43,601 nt of DNA from Elusimicrobiota bacterium. Its GTDB lineage: Bacteria > Elusimicrobiota > Elusimicrobia > FEN-1173. The notes under the pieces were generated by a model. That model did no database searches and was not told where the DNA came from. It was given only the letters and a program-made list of their open reading frames with translations. The DNA lies in assembly GCA_022703335.1 (NCBI GenBank), contig JAKLDV010000006.1, positions 1-43,601 on the forward strand. The letters are read 5' to 3'. Of this stretch, positions 33,870-42,632 are shown piece by piece. Each line of letters opens with the position of its first letter. The first letter of the stretch is position 1. The position numbers and the translations under genes were made by a program.

Positions 33870-34384
33870 CCTTGAAAAACAAGCGGATCGCCGTCCTGGT
33901 GGAGAAGGATTATCAGGACCTGGAAGTGTGGTTCCCGGCCCTGCGCCTGCGCGAGGAGGGGGCCGAGGTGAAATTTCTCGGCACCACGGCGGATGAGTAC
34001 AAAGGGAAATACGGTTACCCGCTCACGGCCGACGGGCGCGTCGAAGGCGCCGCGGTCAAGGATTTCGACGCCGTCCTCGTGCCGGGCGGATGGGCGCCCG
34101 ATTTCCTGCGACGCCACGAGTCGGTCCTCCGTTTCGTGCGGGACATGGACAAGGCCGGAAAAGTCGTGGGCGCCATCTGTCACGCCGGCTGGGTGCTTGC
34201 CTCCGCGGGCATCCTCAAGGGCCGGACCGTCACCGCCTTCTCCGCCATTCAGGACGACGTGCGGAACGCCGGAGCCAACTACGTGGACAGGGAAGTGGTG
34301 GTGGACCGGAACCTCGTCACGTCACGGAACCCGGACGACCTTCCGGCGTTTTGCCGCGAAATCATCGCGTTGTTGAATAAATAG
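33866..34384 (+). CDS. DJ-1/PfpI family protein
   Basis: 172 residues. KRIAVLVEKDYQDLEVWFP has the conserved Glu (E20), and VVGAICHAGWVLASAGIL holds the nucleophile elbow with C105-H106, the hallmark of the PfpI/YhbO branch. Members are described as proteases, glyoxalases or deglycases; the activity is disputed and not decidable here. The ATG at 33866 overlaps the aminopeptidase stop (ATGA), so both are made from one transcript. Confidence 0.88.
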   Translation: MTLKNKRIAVLVEKDYQDLEVWFPALRLREEGAEVKFLGTTADEYKGKYGYPLTADGRVEGAAVKDFDAVLVPGGWAPDFLRRHESVLRFVRDMDKAGKVVGAICHAGWVLASAGILKGRTVTAFSAIQDDVRNAGANYVDREVVVDRNLVTSRNPDDLPAFCREIIALLNK

Positions 34385-34420
34385 TCACCGCCCGCGCCCG
34401 AACCGCTCTCCCGCTTCCCC

Positions 34421-35278
34421 GTGACAAAAACGCTCACCATCGCCCACAGTCCCGACCCCGATGACGCCTTCATGTTCTTCGGCCTCAGCCAGGGCGGCGT
34501 CCCTCTCCCCGAGGGGTTCTGCATCAAACACGTTCTGAAGGACATCCAACGCCTCAACCGGGACGCCCGCACCGGAAAACATCACGTCACCGCCATCTCC
34601 ACCGCCGCCTTCCCGTCGGTGGCGGACCGCTACTGGATCCTTTCGGTCGGCGCTTCCATCGGCCGGAAATACGGGCCCATCGTCGTCTGCCGGCCGGAAC
34701 GCCGGCGTCGCTTTGAATCGGCGGATTGGTCTTCGCTGCGCGTCGCCATCCCCGGGGAACAGACCACCGCCTACCTGCTGTTGCGCCTTTACCGGAAAAA
34801 GTTCATCCCGGTCGTCACGCCGTTCGACAAGGTTTTCCAGGCCGTTTCCTCCGGAAAAGCCGACGGCGGGCTGGTCATCCACGAAGGCCAGCTCACGTAC
34901 AAACGACAGGGATTTTTCCGGGCGGTGGATCTGGGGGCGTGGTGGTTCCGTCGAACGGGGCTTCCCATCCCTCTCGGGCTGGACGTCGTCCGCAAGGATC
35001 TGGGGCGGCGGACGGCCGAAGAACTGGCGGGCGCGCTCGTGCGCAGCATCCGTTACGCCTACCGCCACAAAGCGGCCGCCCTCCGCTATTCGCTGAAGTT
35101 CGGGCGGGGGATCGACGCACGGGTGGGAGAAAAATTCGTCCGAAACTACGTCAACCGCGACACGTTGGACATGGGGCCGGAGGGGGAACGGGCGATACGA
35201 AAACTTTTTTCCGAAGCGCGCCGAAGCGGCCTTCTCCCCGAACGGGTCCGGCCGGAGATCATCCGCCCGGTCTACTGA
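34421..35278 (+). CDS. mqnD: MqnD-like 1,4-dihydroxy-6-naphthoate synthase (futalosine pathway)
   Basis: 285 residues. TIAHSPDPDDAFMFFGL is the N-terminal motif of the MqnA/MqnD periplasmic-binding-like fold. AISTAAFPSVADRYWIL, VAIPGEQTTAYLLLRL and GGLVIHEGQLTY fit the MqnD side better than MqnA. It cleaves cyclic dehypoxanthine futalosine to 1,4-dihydroxy-6-naphthoate. The other futalosine genes lie just downstream on the opposite strand. The start is GTG with no clear Shine-Dalgarno, 36 nt after the DJ-1 gene. The last 7 bp overlap the convergent ferredoxin gene. Confidence 0.82.
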   Translation: MTKTLTIAHSPDPDDAFMFFGLSQGGVPLPEGFCIKHVLKDIQRLNRDARTGKHHVTAISTAAFPSVADRYWILSVGASIGRKYGPIVVCRPERRRRFESADWSSLRVAIPGEQTTAYLLLRLYRKKFIPVVTPFDKVFQAVSSGKADGGLVIHEGQLTYKRQGFFRAVDLGAWWFRRTGLPIPLGLDVVRKDLGRRTAEELAGALVRSIRYAYRHKAAALRYSLKFGRGIDARVGEKFVRNYVNRDTLDMGPEGERAIRKLFSEARRSGLLPERVRPEIIRPVY

Positions 35279-35598
35279 TTTTCGGGGAAGTGCCTCCGCA
35301 CCAGTTCCGGGACATCGTTCACCACCACACCGCCATAAAAGAACCTCTCGCCGCGACCTTCAAAAACCATCACGTTCGGCCCCTGTTCGCAGAGGTCCAG
35401 GCAGCCGGCCTTGGACACCCGCACACGGCCCTTGAGACGCCGTTCCTTGACTTCCGCCTTCAATCGCTCGAGGATGTCCGCGCCGGCGCGGCCTTCTCCG
35501 GCGCAGGAGATCCTCGGCGGCACGGCCCCGCCCGCCGCCGGCCGCGCGTTGTTGCAGACAAAAATGATGGTTTCATAGGGGAAAGTTTTCTTTTCCAC
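35272..35598 (-). CDS. Thioredoxin-like [2Fe-2S] ferredoxin
   Basis: 108 residues. VCNNARPA (C15), SCAGEG (C32) and KAGCLDLCEQGPNVMVF (C66, C70) are the four cluster ligands of the thioredoxin-like 2Fe-2S family, also found as the NuoE-like fold. The spacing C15-x16-C32 is slightly long. The GTG start at 35598 has an excellent AGGAGGTGA just upstream, inside the end of mqnC, and lies 3 nt after the mqnC stop. As the last gene of the menaquinone operon it may feed electrons to the two radical-SAM enzymes; that is inference. Confidence 0.82.
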   Translation of the reverse strand: MEKKTFPYETIIFVCNNARPAAGGAVPPRISCAGEGRAGADILERLKAEVKERRLKGRVRVSKAGCLDLCEQGPNVMVFEGRGERFFYGGVVVNDVPELVRRHFPENQ

Positions 35599-35601
35599 CG
35601 G

Positions 35602-36720
35602 TCACCTCCTCGCCCGACGTCCGGGCCCGGGAAATATTTTCAAGGTTTTGTAGAGCGTGTCGCGTTGGACAGGGACGAAACCCGCTTCCCGGATGAGCGC
35701 CGCCACCTCCTCGGCCGCGGCCGCGGCGCGGTGCCCGGCGGCGGCGTGCACGTTCTCGTCGAACACCGTGCCGCCGAAATCGTCCGCGCCGAAACGAAGG
35801 GCCGCCTGCCCCGTCTTCCGGCCTTCCGAGAACCACGACGCCTGCACGTGCGGGAAATTGTCCAGATACAACCGGGAAGCCGCCAATATGCGCAGGTACC
35901 GCACCGCCCCGGCCGGACGCAGTCCCTTTTTCTCCAACGCCGTGTTCCCCGGCTTGAAGCTCCAGGGGATGAACGCCGTGAACCCGCCCGTCTCGTCCTG
36001 CAAGTTCCGCAGACGGTCCCAATGCTCCACCACGTCGCCGGGGGTTTCCACATGGCCGAACATCAGGGTGGCGGTGCTTCGGTACCCCAGCCGATGGGCC
36101 ACGCGGTGGACCTCCAGCCAGTCTTCCGGCCCGCCCTTTTTGGGCGAGATCTCCCGGCGGACTCGGCGGGACAGGACCTCCGCCCCGCCCCCGGGGAGGG
36201 TGCGCTGGCCGGCGTTCCACAAAATCTTCAACACCTCCGGGACCGGCCGGCCCGAGACCTCGGCCATGGTCCTGATTTCAGGAGCCGAAAAAAAGTGCGG
36301 GGTCATCCCCGGATACCGCCGCGCCGTCTCCCGTAAAAGTTCTTCGTAATACTCGAGGGGAAGTCCCCGGTTGTGCCCTCCCTGCAAAAGAACGGTCGTC
36401 GCGCCCCGCGCCGCCGACGCCCCTATTTTCTCCAGGACCTGTTCCACCGTCAGCGTGTACGCCTCCGGATGGCCCGGCCGGCGGAAAAACGCGCAAAAAT
36501 GACATCCCGTGTCGCAGACGTTGGTGTAGTTGGGATTGGCGTCGATCACGAAAGTCACCTGCCGTTCGGGAAAAAGCCGGAAGCGTTTCCAATCCGCCAG
36601 GGCCCCCAACTCCAGGAAAGGATACTTTTCCGACAAGAGGGAAACCCCCTCCGCCGGAGAGAGCCGTTTTCCCTCCATGACTTTTTTCTCGATCCGGTTC
36701 CAGCCGTTCGCCGTTCTCAT
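35602..36720 (-). CDS. mqnC: Cyclic dehypoxanthine futalosine synthase, radical SAM
   Basis: 372 residues. The radical-SAM cluster motif is C69-DTG-C73-HF-C76 in NPNYTNVCDTGCHFCAFFR, the MqnC form of the signature. LLQGGHNRGLPLEYYEELL, PHFFSAPEI and QASWFSEGRKTGQAALRFGADDFGG are further family marks. The enzyme cyclises dehypoxanthine futalosine. The start overlaps the mqnA stop (ATGA), which fits coupled translation in the operon ubiA-ubiX-ubiD-mqnE-mqnA-mqnC-ferredoxin. Confidence 0.9.
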   Translation of the reverse strand: MRTANGWNRIEKKVMEGKRLSPAEGVSLLSEKYPFLELGALADWKRFRLFPERQVTFVIDANPNYTNVCDTGCHFCAFFRRPGHPEAYTLTVEQVLEKIGASAARGATTVLLQGGHNRGLPLEYYEELLRETARRYPGMTPHFFSAPEIRTMAEVSGRPVPEVLKILWNAGQRTLPGGGAEVLSRRVRREISPKKGGPEDWLEVHRVAHRLGYRSTATLMFGHVETPGDVVEHWDRLRNLQDETGGFTAFIPWSFKPGNTALEKKGLRPAGAVRYLRILAASRLYLDNFPHVQASWFSEGRKTGQAALRFGADDFGGTVFDENVHAAAGHRAAAAAEEVAALIREAGFVPVQRDTLYKTLKIFPGPGRRARR

Positions 36721-37469
36721 CGGAGCAGTCCCGCCCCGCGCAGCAAGCGCCGGAACAGTCTTTCAGAATCTCGTTCTTTCTTGGAAAAACGGTAGCTTAA
36801 CAACCGCAAGTAGGCCGTCGTGGCGGCCGGGGGGAGGGGGGACCGGCGAAAGCGGCATCCGTCCGTCCCGCACCGCAAAGCCCTGCCCAAACGACGGGAC
36901 AAGTCCTTCTTGCTTTCCGACGGCAGATTTTTCCGGACCGCCCAACGCGCGAAAACGAAGGGGAGTTTCTTCCAGCGATACCATTCCTCGCCCAGATCAT
37001 AGACATATCGGAAGCCCGTCCGGCGACGGTTCGCGCGCAGGGCCGCATCGCCGATCAGCAGCCGCGCCGCGTCGTCCGGCCGAAACCCTTTCCGGACCCT
37101 CACCCGGACCTTGTAATAGCTCCGCAAGAGGAGTCTCAGAAGGAGGACGGAGGTGGACGTTTGATCGGTCACGCCGAGGGAGCAATCCTTCAGTTCCTGA
37201 ACGGGTCGTCGGGAGAACAGCAGAACGCTGGCGGCTCTCCGTTTGGACGCGATGCAGTAATTCCCCATCGGTTCGAACGTCTTCGCCAGCCGCCACACGT
37301 CCGCCAGGGAGAAGGCCCCGGTGTCCACCCGGCCGGCGGCCGCCAGCCGCCCCAATCGGCGCGGCGCGGCGGAAACCGTGACCAGGCCCCGAAAAGCGTT
37401 CCCGGCGAAAAAAGGAGCGGCGTTCAAAAAGGGGATACGGCCCACGCGGAGAGGCGCACGGGACCTCAT
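36717..37469 (-). CDS. mqnA: Chorismate dehydratase
   Basis: 250 residues. LRVGRIPFLNAAPFF opens the fold. SLGVTDQTSTSVLLLRLLL, ARLLIGDAALRANR and YDLGEEWYRWKKLPFVFARWAV are diagnostic for MqnA, which converts chorismate to 3-enolpyruvylbenzoate, the first step of the futalosine route. It has ATGA overlaps with mqnE upstream and mqnC downstream. The basic C-terminal 60 residues are less conserved. Confidence 0.88.
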   Translation of the reverse strand: MRSRAPLRVGRIPFLNAAPFFAGNAFRGLVTVSAAPRRLGRLAAAGRVDTGAFSLADVWRLAKTFEPMGNYCIASKRRAASVLLFSRRPVQELKDCSLGVTDQTSTSVLLLRLLLRSYYKVRVRVRKGFRPDDAARLLIGDAALRANRRRTGFRYVYDLGEEWYRWKKLPFVFARWAVRKNLPSESKKDLSRRLGRALRCGTDGCRFRRSPLPPAATTAYLRLLSYRFSKKERDSERLFRRLLRGAGLLR

Positions 37470-38557
37470 GCGGAGCGTCCTCCTCGGACCTCACGCCGAT
37501 TCCGGTAAAGGCCGTCGCGCTCCACGGGCACGAACCCCGCCTCCCGCACCAGCCGGACAATCCGATCGCGCGTCAGTCCTTCGGGGGTACGAGCCCGCGC
37601 GGCATGCATCACGCGCTCTTCCCGAATGGTGCCGTCCACGTCGTCCGCGCCGAAATGCAGCGCCACCGAACAAAGGTCCTCTCCCACCGCCACCCAATAG
37701 GACTTGATGTGGTCGAAATTGTCCAGCAGGAGCCGCGACACCGCCACCGTCTTCAGATCGTCCATCGCGGAAGCCGGCCGGTCGACGAGGCCCGAATCCC
37801 CCGGTTGGAACGGGAGGGGGATAAACGAAAGAAACCCGCCGGTGTCGTCCTGCAAAGACCTTAACTTCATCAGGTGGTCGAGCCGTTCCTCCACGGTCTC
37901 GATGTGCCCGTACAGCAGCGTGGCGTTGGAGCGGAGTCCCATGCGGTGGGCCGTCCGATGGATGTCCAGCCAGCGATCCCGGCCGATCTTGCGCGGAAAG
38001 AGGATCTTGCGGACCCGTTCGCTGAACACCTCCGCGCCTCCGCCCGGCAGGCACACCACGCCCGCCTCCTTCAACCGCCGTAAAATTTCCCCGGCGGTCG
38101 TTTTCTCCCGGCGCGCAAAAAAATCGATCTCCACCGCGGTGTAGGCCTTGATGGACACGGCGGGAGCGGCCCGGTGCACCTCCCGAACGATGTTCAGGTA
38201 ATCCTCGAAATCCCATCCCTCATAAAGGCCTCCGACGATGTGGACTTCCCGCAGGTCCGGCGACAGGCGCGACAGGATGTCCCGGATGCCGAGGACGTAG
38301 GCGCCGGGAGCGCCGTCTTTCACGGAAAAACAGCAGAAACGGCAGGAGAGGGAACAGATGTTGGTGGGGTTGATCTGCCGGTTGACAACGAAGGTGGTCC
38401 GGTCGCGGTGGCGTTTCCGACGGACATGGTCGGCGAGACGGCCGATCCCCAGGAGGTCGTCGCTGGCGAAAAGACGCCGGCCGTCGTCCAGGGAAAGCCG
38501 GGTCCCGGATTCGACTTTGTTCCCGAGGGATCGGAGGGCGGGGTCGGAGAAATCCAT
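37466..38557 (-). CDS. mqnE: Aminofutalosine synthase, radical SAM
   Basis: 363 residues. NRQINPTNICSLSCRFCCFSV contains the radical-SAM ligands C68, C72 and C75 in the MqnE form. VHIVGGLYEGWDFEDYLNIV, IKAYTAVEIDFFAR, LPGGGAEVFSERVR and FGADDVDGTIREE follow as in the family. It joins 3-enolpyruvylbenzoate to SAM, giving 6-amino-6-deoxyfutalosine. It starts 24 nt after ubiD and ends in an ATGA overlap with mqnA. Confidence 0.9.
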   Translation of the reverse strand: MDFSDPALRSLGNKVESGTRLSLDDGRRLFASDDLLGIGRLADHVRRKRHRDRTTFVVNRQINPTNICSLSCRFCCFSVKDGAPGAYVLGIRDILSRLSPDLREVHIVGGLYEGWDFEDYLNIVREVHRAAPAVSIKAYTAVEIDFFARREKTTAGEILRRLKEAGVVCLPGGGAEVFSERVRKILFPRKIGRDRWLDIHRTAHRMGLRSNATLLYGHIETVEERLDHLMKLRSLQDDTGGFLSFIPLPFQPGDSGLVDRPASAMDDLKTVAVSRLLLDNFDHIKSYWVAVGEDLCSVALHFGADDVDGTIREERVMHAARARTPEGLTRDRIVRLVREAGFVPVERDGLYRNRREVRGGRSA

Positions 38558-38581
38558 CAGTTCACCGAAAACGGGTCGGCG

Positions 38582-40330
38582 TCAGAATATGCCGTAGTCG
38601 TTCCAGCGGCGTGACACTTTTTCCACCACGGCCGGGTCCATGGCCAGCGGTTCCGGGTAGCCTTCTTTCCAGGTGGCGTCGATGCCCAGCGGGCCTTCGA
38701 ACACGGGCCAGGCGCCCCGCAACTCGGCCTTGGCCGGCACCAAGTCGCGCGCGCAGTCGAACCGCGAGAAAATGCCCCACGTCAGAAGTTCGTCGTCCTC
38801 CAACGGCACGTCGCCGCCGACCGCCGCGATGAACTTGAACGAGCGGAAGGCGGGATCGCGGACCATTTTTTCCAAGTGGAGACGGGCCGGGGCGCCGGGC
38901 TGAATCACCAGGAAAGTGTCGTGCCAGTTGCGGTGCGGAAACGGAAGTCCCGAAAACGCCGGCGCCCGAGGGCCGTCGCGCGCGGCGTCGCCGTCCCGCG
39001 TCGCGTCCAGAATCATCTTGCTCCCCAAATTCATCTTCGGGCCGGTGAAGTCCAGCGTGTCCTGGGAGGTGCCGGGCAGGACGAGCAGGTCTTCCCGCGG
39101 GTCGAAGTTCCGCCGCAACGCGGCCAGGACGTCCGGCCAACGGCGCACGTCCACGTCCGGATCCACCAACACCAGGCATTTCGTCAACGACACCTGGCCC
39201 TCCCCCAACAGGGCGAAGGCGGTTTTCAGCCCTTCCCGCTGGTAACGCTGGCGCACCGCCGCCACCGCCAGGTTGTGGAACCCCGCCTCATAGTAGGCCC
39301 AGAAATCCGTCAGTTCGGGATGGAGCACGCGGATGAGCGGAAGGAGCATTTCCTGGGCGGCGTTGCCCATGTATTTGTCCTCTTGCGGAGGCAGGCCGAC
39401 CACGGCGGCGGGATAGATCGGCCGGGACCGGCGATAAACGCGCTCGATCTCGAAAACGGGGAACGGGGCCGGGTGGGAATAGTGGCCCAGATGGTCCCCG
39501 AACGGTCCCTCCATTTCCCTCTGGAACGGCGGGATGCGGCCCGCCAGGACGATTTCGGCGTCGGCCGGCACATCCATGTCGGTGCCGGGCAGCCGGGTGA
39601 GCCTCAAAGGCTCGCCCCGCAAAAAACCGGCGAACGCCAGCTCGTCCATGTCTTCCGGCAAAGGCAACACCCCGGCCAACATCAACACCGGATCGGCCCC
39701 CAGCACCACCAGGGTCGGCAAAGGCTCTTTCCGGCTCTCGGCCTCGACGTAGTGGAAACCGCCGCCGCGCTCGATCTGCCAATGCATGCCGGTGCGCCGC
39801 GGGCCGAAGACGTGCAGACGGTAGATGCCGATGTTGCGCCGGCCGTTGACGGGACTCTGCGTGAACACCAGGGGGTAGGTGAGGAACCGGCCGCCGTCCT
39901 TCGGCCAACATTTGAGGATGGGGAACCGCGACAGGTCCGGGGTTTCGTCCGTCTCGCCCACGGGGCCGCGGGCCACGACGCGCGGTTTCATCTTCAGCGC
40001 CCGCCGGAAAAGGGACCGATGCTTCCAGGCCGCGGCCAGGCGCGGCGGCATCATGTCGTCGGCAAACCCTTTGAGTTCCACGCCGATCTCCGACGGCGGC
40101 CGGCCGAGCGTCCATTCGATCCTTCGTTCGGTGCCGAACATGTTGATCAGGAGCGGGAATCCGGAACCCGCCACGTTCTCAAAGAGGAGGGCGGGGCCTT
40201 TTTCCTTCACCACGCGGCAGGCGATCTCGGTGATCTCCAGTTCCGGGTCCACCGGCGCCCGGACGCGCCGCAGTTCGCCCTTCGATTCCAGGAACCGGAC
40301 GAATTCCGGCAGGTCCTTAAAAGGGAACAT
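38582..40330 (-). CDS. ubiD: UbiD-family decarboxylase, likely menaquinone biosynthesis
   Basis: 582 residues. FPFKDLPEFVRFLESKGELRRVRAPVDPELEITEI is the UbiD N-terminus. GPALLFENV, a central YRLHVFGPRRTGMHWQ and GPFGDHLGHYS complete the prenylated-FMN decarboxylase signature, with the Glu/Arg active-site region in the usual order. In futalosine clusters this protein decarboxylates the dihydroxy-naphthoate product. The UbiX that makes its prenyl-FMN cofactor is encoded just upstream. The length fits the family's larger members. Confidence 0.88.
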   Translation of the reverse strand: MFPFKDLPEFVRFLESKGELRRVRAPVDPELEITEIACRVVKEKGPALLFENVAGSGFPLLINMFGTERRIEWTLGRPPSEIGVELKGFADDMMPPRLAAAWKHRSLFRRALKMKPRVVARGPVGETDETPDLSRFPILKCWPKDGGRFLTYPLVFTQSPVNGRRNIGIYRLHVFGPRRTGMHWQIERGGGFHYVEAESRKEPLPTLVVLGADPVLMLAGVLPLPEDMDELAFAGFLRGEPLRLTRLPGTDMDVPADAEIVLAGRIPPFQREMEGPFGDHLGHYSHPAPFPVFEIERVYRRSRPIYPAAVVGLPPQEDKYMGNAAQEMLLPLIRVLHPELTDFWAYYEAGFHNLAVAAVRQRYQREGLKTAFALLGEGQVSLTKCLVLVDPDVDVRRWPDVLAALRRNFDPREDLLVLPGTSQDTLDFTGPKMNLGSKMILDATRDGDAARDGPRAPAFSGLPFPHRNWHDTFLVIQPGAPARLHLEKMVRDPAFRSFKFIAAVGGDVPLEDDELLTWGIFSRFDCARDLVPAKAELRGAWPVFEGPLGIDATWKEGYPEPLAMDPAVVEKVSRRWNDYGIF

Positions 40331-40453
40331 GGCGCATGTCGCGTGAGGAAAACACAGGTGGGTGGGAAATGGGAAGCCTCGCTTTTCGCCGGCGGGAAGG
40401 GAACCCCGGATTCAACCCCGCGTCGTTAAGCCGGGTCTCCGGAGAACGGCCTT

Positions 40454-41008
40454 TTACTCGAGCTCGCTGGAACGCCAGCCGCTTTCGACGGGCAGTCCCA
40501 GGACGCTGCGGATTTTATCGACGAAGGAACCGACCAGGTCGGGAAGCGACGTGGGCTTCTGGTAAAACGCGGGGGACACCGGCATGACCACGGCGCCGGC
40601 CAGGGTCAGTTTATGGGCGTTCTCGAAATCCACCGCCGACCACGGGGTCTCCCGCACGCACAGGATGAGCCGGCGCCTCTCCTTGAGGGCCACCTCGGCG
40701 CAGCGCGTCAACAGGCTGTCGCCGATGCCGTGCGCGATCTTGGCCATGGTCGTCACGGAACAGGGCAAGATCAACAGCGCGTCGAACGCGTTGGAGCCCG
40801 ACGCCAGCGGGGCGTTCATGTCGTCGTTGGAAAAAACCTTTTTCGCGAAGGTGGACAGGCTCTCCACCGCGAGCCCGGTCTCCTGATGGAGCACCGAACG
40901 GCCCCAACGCGACACGACGAGGTAAAGCTCCTCGTTGGCGCAGCGCCGCAGGAATTCGACGGCGTAGATGGAACCGGAGGCCCCGGTGACGCCGAGAACG
41001 ATTTTCAT
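40454..41008 (-). CDS. ubiX: Flavin prenyltransferase UbiX
   Basis: 184 residues. MKIVLGVTGASGSIYAVEFL is the flavodoxin-like UbiX start. LILPCSVTTMAKIAHGIGDSLLTRCAEVALKERRRLILCVRETPWS contains the FMN- and dimethylallyl-phosphate-binding residues. The enzyme makes prenylated FMN for UbiD. It is 1 nt from the stop of ubiA upstream. The 123 nt that separate it from ubiD hold no gene I can support. Confidence 0.92.
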   Translation of the reverse strand: MKIVLGVTGASGSIYAVEFLRRCANEELYLVVSRWGRSVLHQETGLAVESLSTFAKKVFSNDDMNAPLASGSNAFDALLILPCSVTTMAKIAHGIGDSLLTRCAEVALKERRRLILCVRETPWSAVDFENAHKLTLAGAVVMPVSPAFYQKPTSLPDLVGSFVDKIRSVLGLPVESGWRSSELE

Positions 41009-41009
41009 A

Positions 41010-41870
41010 TCAGAACTCGCTCCGCACGCCGGAGATGACCATGGCCAGCACGATGAATCCGGCGAGCACGTTTATCTTGAAAAAAGCCAGATCGACGTTG
41101 TCCACCAGCAGATGTTCCAGGAAGAGCAGGAGCCCCGCCGTGATCATGAGGAACGCCGCCAAGACGCCGCGCAACGCGCTGGCATAGAGCGCCACGAGGC
41201 AGAAGAACGCCGCCCAATGGAGCAGCGCCGAGAGTTGCAGGGCCCGGTACCGGCCGAGCTTGGCCGGCAGAGAATATATCCCTTCCCGGCGGTCGAACTC
41301 CTCATCCAGCGTGGCGTAGATGATGTCGAACCCGGAGAGCCAGAAGAAACTGAAGAGCGCCAGGATGACCGCCGGCCACATGCCGTCGAACCCCGGCCGA
41401 ACCGCAAACCAACCGCCCAGGGCCGCCAACCCCCAGGTGAGCCCCAGCCCGAAATGGGACAGCGCGGTGAACCTTTTCAACGTCGGGTAGATGACGAAAA
41501 AGAGAACCGGGACCCAGCACCACATCAGGCAGAAATCGGAGAGACGGAAAGCGGCCCAGACGTAGACGGCCAGTCCGGCCGTCGACACGAGGACCGCGTC
41601 CCCGACGCTGAGCACACCGGTGGCCAATTCCCGGCCCGCGGTGCGCGGATTTTTCCGGTCGAGGTCCCGGTCCAGGAGGCGGTTCACCGCCAAGGCCAGC
41701 GTCCGGGCGCCGAGTCCCGCCAGAAGGACGAGCCCGCTCACCCGCCAGCCCGGCCAGGCCTCGGCCGCCAACACCGTTCCCGCAAACAAAACCGGGAGGG
41801 AGAAAAGCGAATGCTCGATCTTTATGAATCGGGCGTAGGCCTGCAGCCGTTCCGTTCCGTTGACCCTCAT
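41010..41870 (-). CDS. ubiA: UbiA-family prenyltransferase (MqnP/MenA-type)
   Basis: 286 residues with about eight membrane helices. The two Asp-rich motifs that bind the Mg-diphosphate are NRLLDRDLDRKNPRTAGRELATG and FDIIYATLDEEFDRREGIYSLPAKLG. The enzyme attaches the isoprenoid tail to the aromatic menaquinone precursor. I start at the ATG at 41870, which has GGAGCG 5 nt upstream and begins MRVNGTERLQAYARF. An in-frame ATG at 41897 lies just behind a -10 box and could give a leaderless form 9 residues longer. It is the first gene of the - strand menaquinone operon. Confidence 0.88.
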   Translation of the reverse strand: MRVNGTERLQAYARFIKIEHSLFSLPVLFAGTVLAAEAWPGWRVSGLVLLAGLGARTLALAVNRLLDRDLDRKNPRTAGRELATGVLSVGDAVLVSTAGLAVYVWAAFRLSDFCLMWCWVPVLFFVIYPTLKRFTALSHFGLGLTWGLAALGGWFAVRPGFDGMWPAVILALFSFFWLSGFDIIYATLDEEFDRREGIYSLPAKLGRYRALQLSALLHWAAFFCLVALYASALRGVLAAFLMITAGLLLFLEHLLVDNVDLAFFKINVLAGFIVLAMVISGVRSEF

Positions 41871-41906
41871 GATCGCTCCGGATGCCGTGGTGTCCATTAT
41901 TTCGTT

Positions 41907-41915
41907 ACTATAGCA
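41907..41915 (-). promoter_or_regulatory. Extended -10 promoter of the ubiA-led menaquinone operon
   Basis: Read on the - strand, TGCTATAGT has the TGn extension and 5/6 of TATAAT. The predicted start is near 41899, giving a leader of about 30 nt with a Shine-Dalgarno for the ATG at 41870, or almost none for the ATG at 41897. It lies back to back with the + strand promoter of the HAD gene, in the 108-nt gap 41871-41978. Confidence 0.55.
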
Positions 41916-41940
41916 AATTGCCCCGCCCGACGACAGTTCT

Positions 41941-41970
41941 TTGGACACCCGTCCCCCAACTTGCTAAAAT
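41941..41970 (+). promoter_or_regulatory. Sigma-70-type promoter of the HAD phosphatase operon
   Basis: TTGGAC (41941-41946), an 18-nt spacer and TGC-TAAAAT (-10 at 41965-41970, 5/6 with a TGn extension). Only 8 nt separate the -10 from the ATG at 41979, so the transcript should begin within a base or two of the start codon. Confidence 0.6.
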
Positions 41971-41978
41971 CTTCCCTC

Positions 41979-42632
41979 ATGAAAAAACGCCGCCCCACCC
42001 CAAAAACGGGCCGATCCGGCCTGCTCGTCGTGTTCGACATCGGCAACGTGCTCCTTCGGTTCGACATGGAACGGGCCGTCCGCAATTTCGAAAAACTCTC
42101 GCCGGGACTGGGCACCCGGATCGCGCCGTTCCTCCGGCGGCCGGCGCTCAGCCGACGGTTCGAGCGGGGAAAGATATCCGGCCCCGCCCTGTATCGTTAC
42201 CTGAAAAAAGAGACCGGGTTCCGGCTCTCCTACCCCGCCTTTTGCCTGGCCTTCAGCGACATCTTCACCCCCGTCCGGGAGAACCTCCGATTGATGAAAA
42301 AAATTTCCGCCGCCCGGCCGGTCGCCGTCCTCTCCAACACCAACAGCATCCATTGGCGGCACATCCACGCCCATTACCCCGCCTTCCGCCACGTCCGCTG
42401 GCCGTACAGTTCGCACCTCCTCGGTCACATGAAACCGGACCCGCGCATCTTCTACGCCCTTTCCCGGCGGACCGGTTTTCCGCTGGGCCGGATGATCCTC
42501 ATCGACGACCGCCCCGAGAACGTGCGCGGCGCGAGGAGGATCGGCATGGCCGCCGTCCATTACCGGGGACAACCGCTCCACCGCCACGCCGCCCTGAAAA
42601 CCTTCCAGCTCCGGAAGGACGCCCGCCGATGA
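41979..42632 (+). CDS. HAD-IA family phosphatase (YihX-like)
   Basis: 217 residues. VVFDIGNVLLRFD has the catalytic Asp D20 but Gly at D+2, as in the YihX-like FDxGNV group of sugar-phosphate phosphatases. AVLSNTNSIHW (motif II), GHMKPDPRIF (motif III Lys) and ILIDDRPENVRGA (motif IV acidic pair) complete the HAD core, with a helical cap between. The ATG at 41979 is chosen because the promoter ends just before it and homology starts soon after; the upstream open frame is a shadow of ubiA. It ends in an ATGA overlap. Confidence 0.86.
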   Translation: MKKRRPTPKTGRSGLLVVFDIGNVLLRFDMERAVRNFEKLSPGLGTRIAPFLRRPALSRRFERGKISGPALYRYLKKETGFRLSYPAFCLAFSDIFTPVRENLRLMKKISAARPVAVLSNTNSIHWRHIHAHYPAFRHVRWPYSSHLLGHMKPDPRIFYALSRRTGFPLGRMILIDDRPENVRGARRIGMAAVHYRGQPLHRHAALKTFQLRKDARR

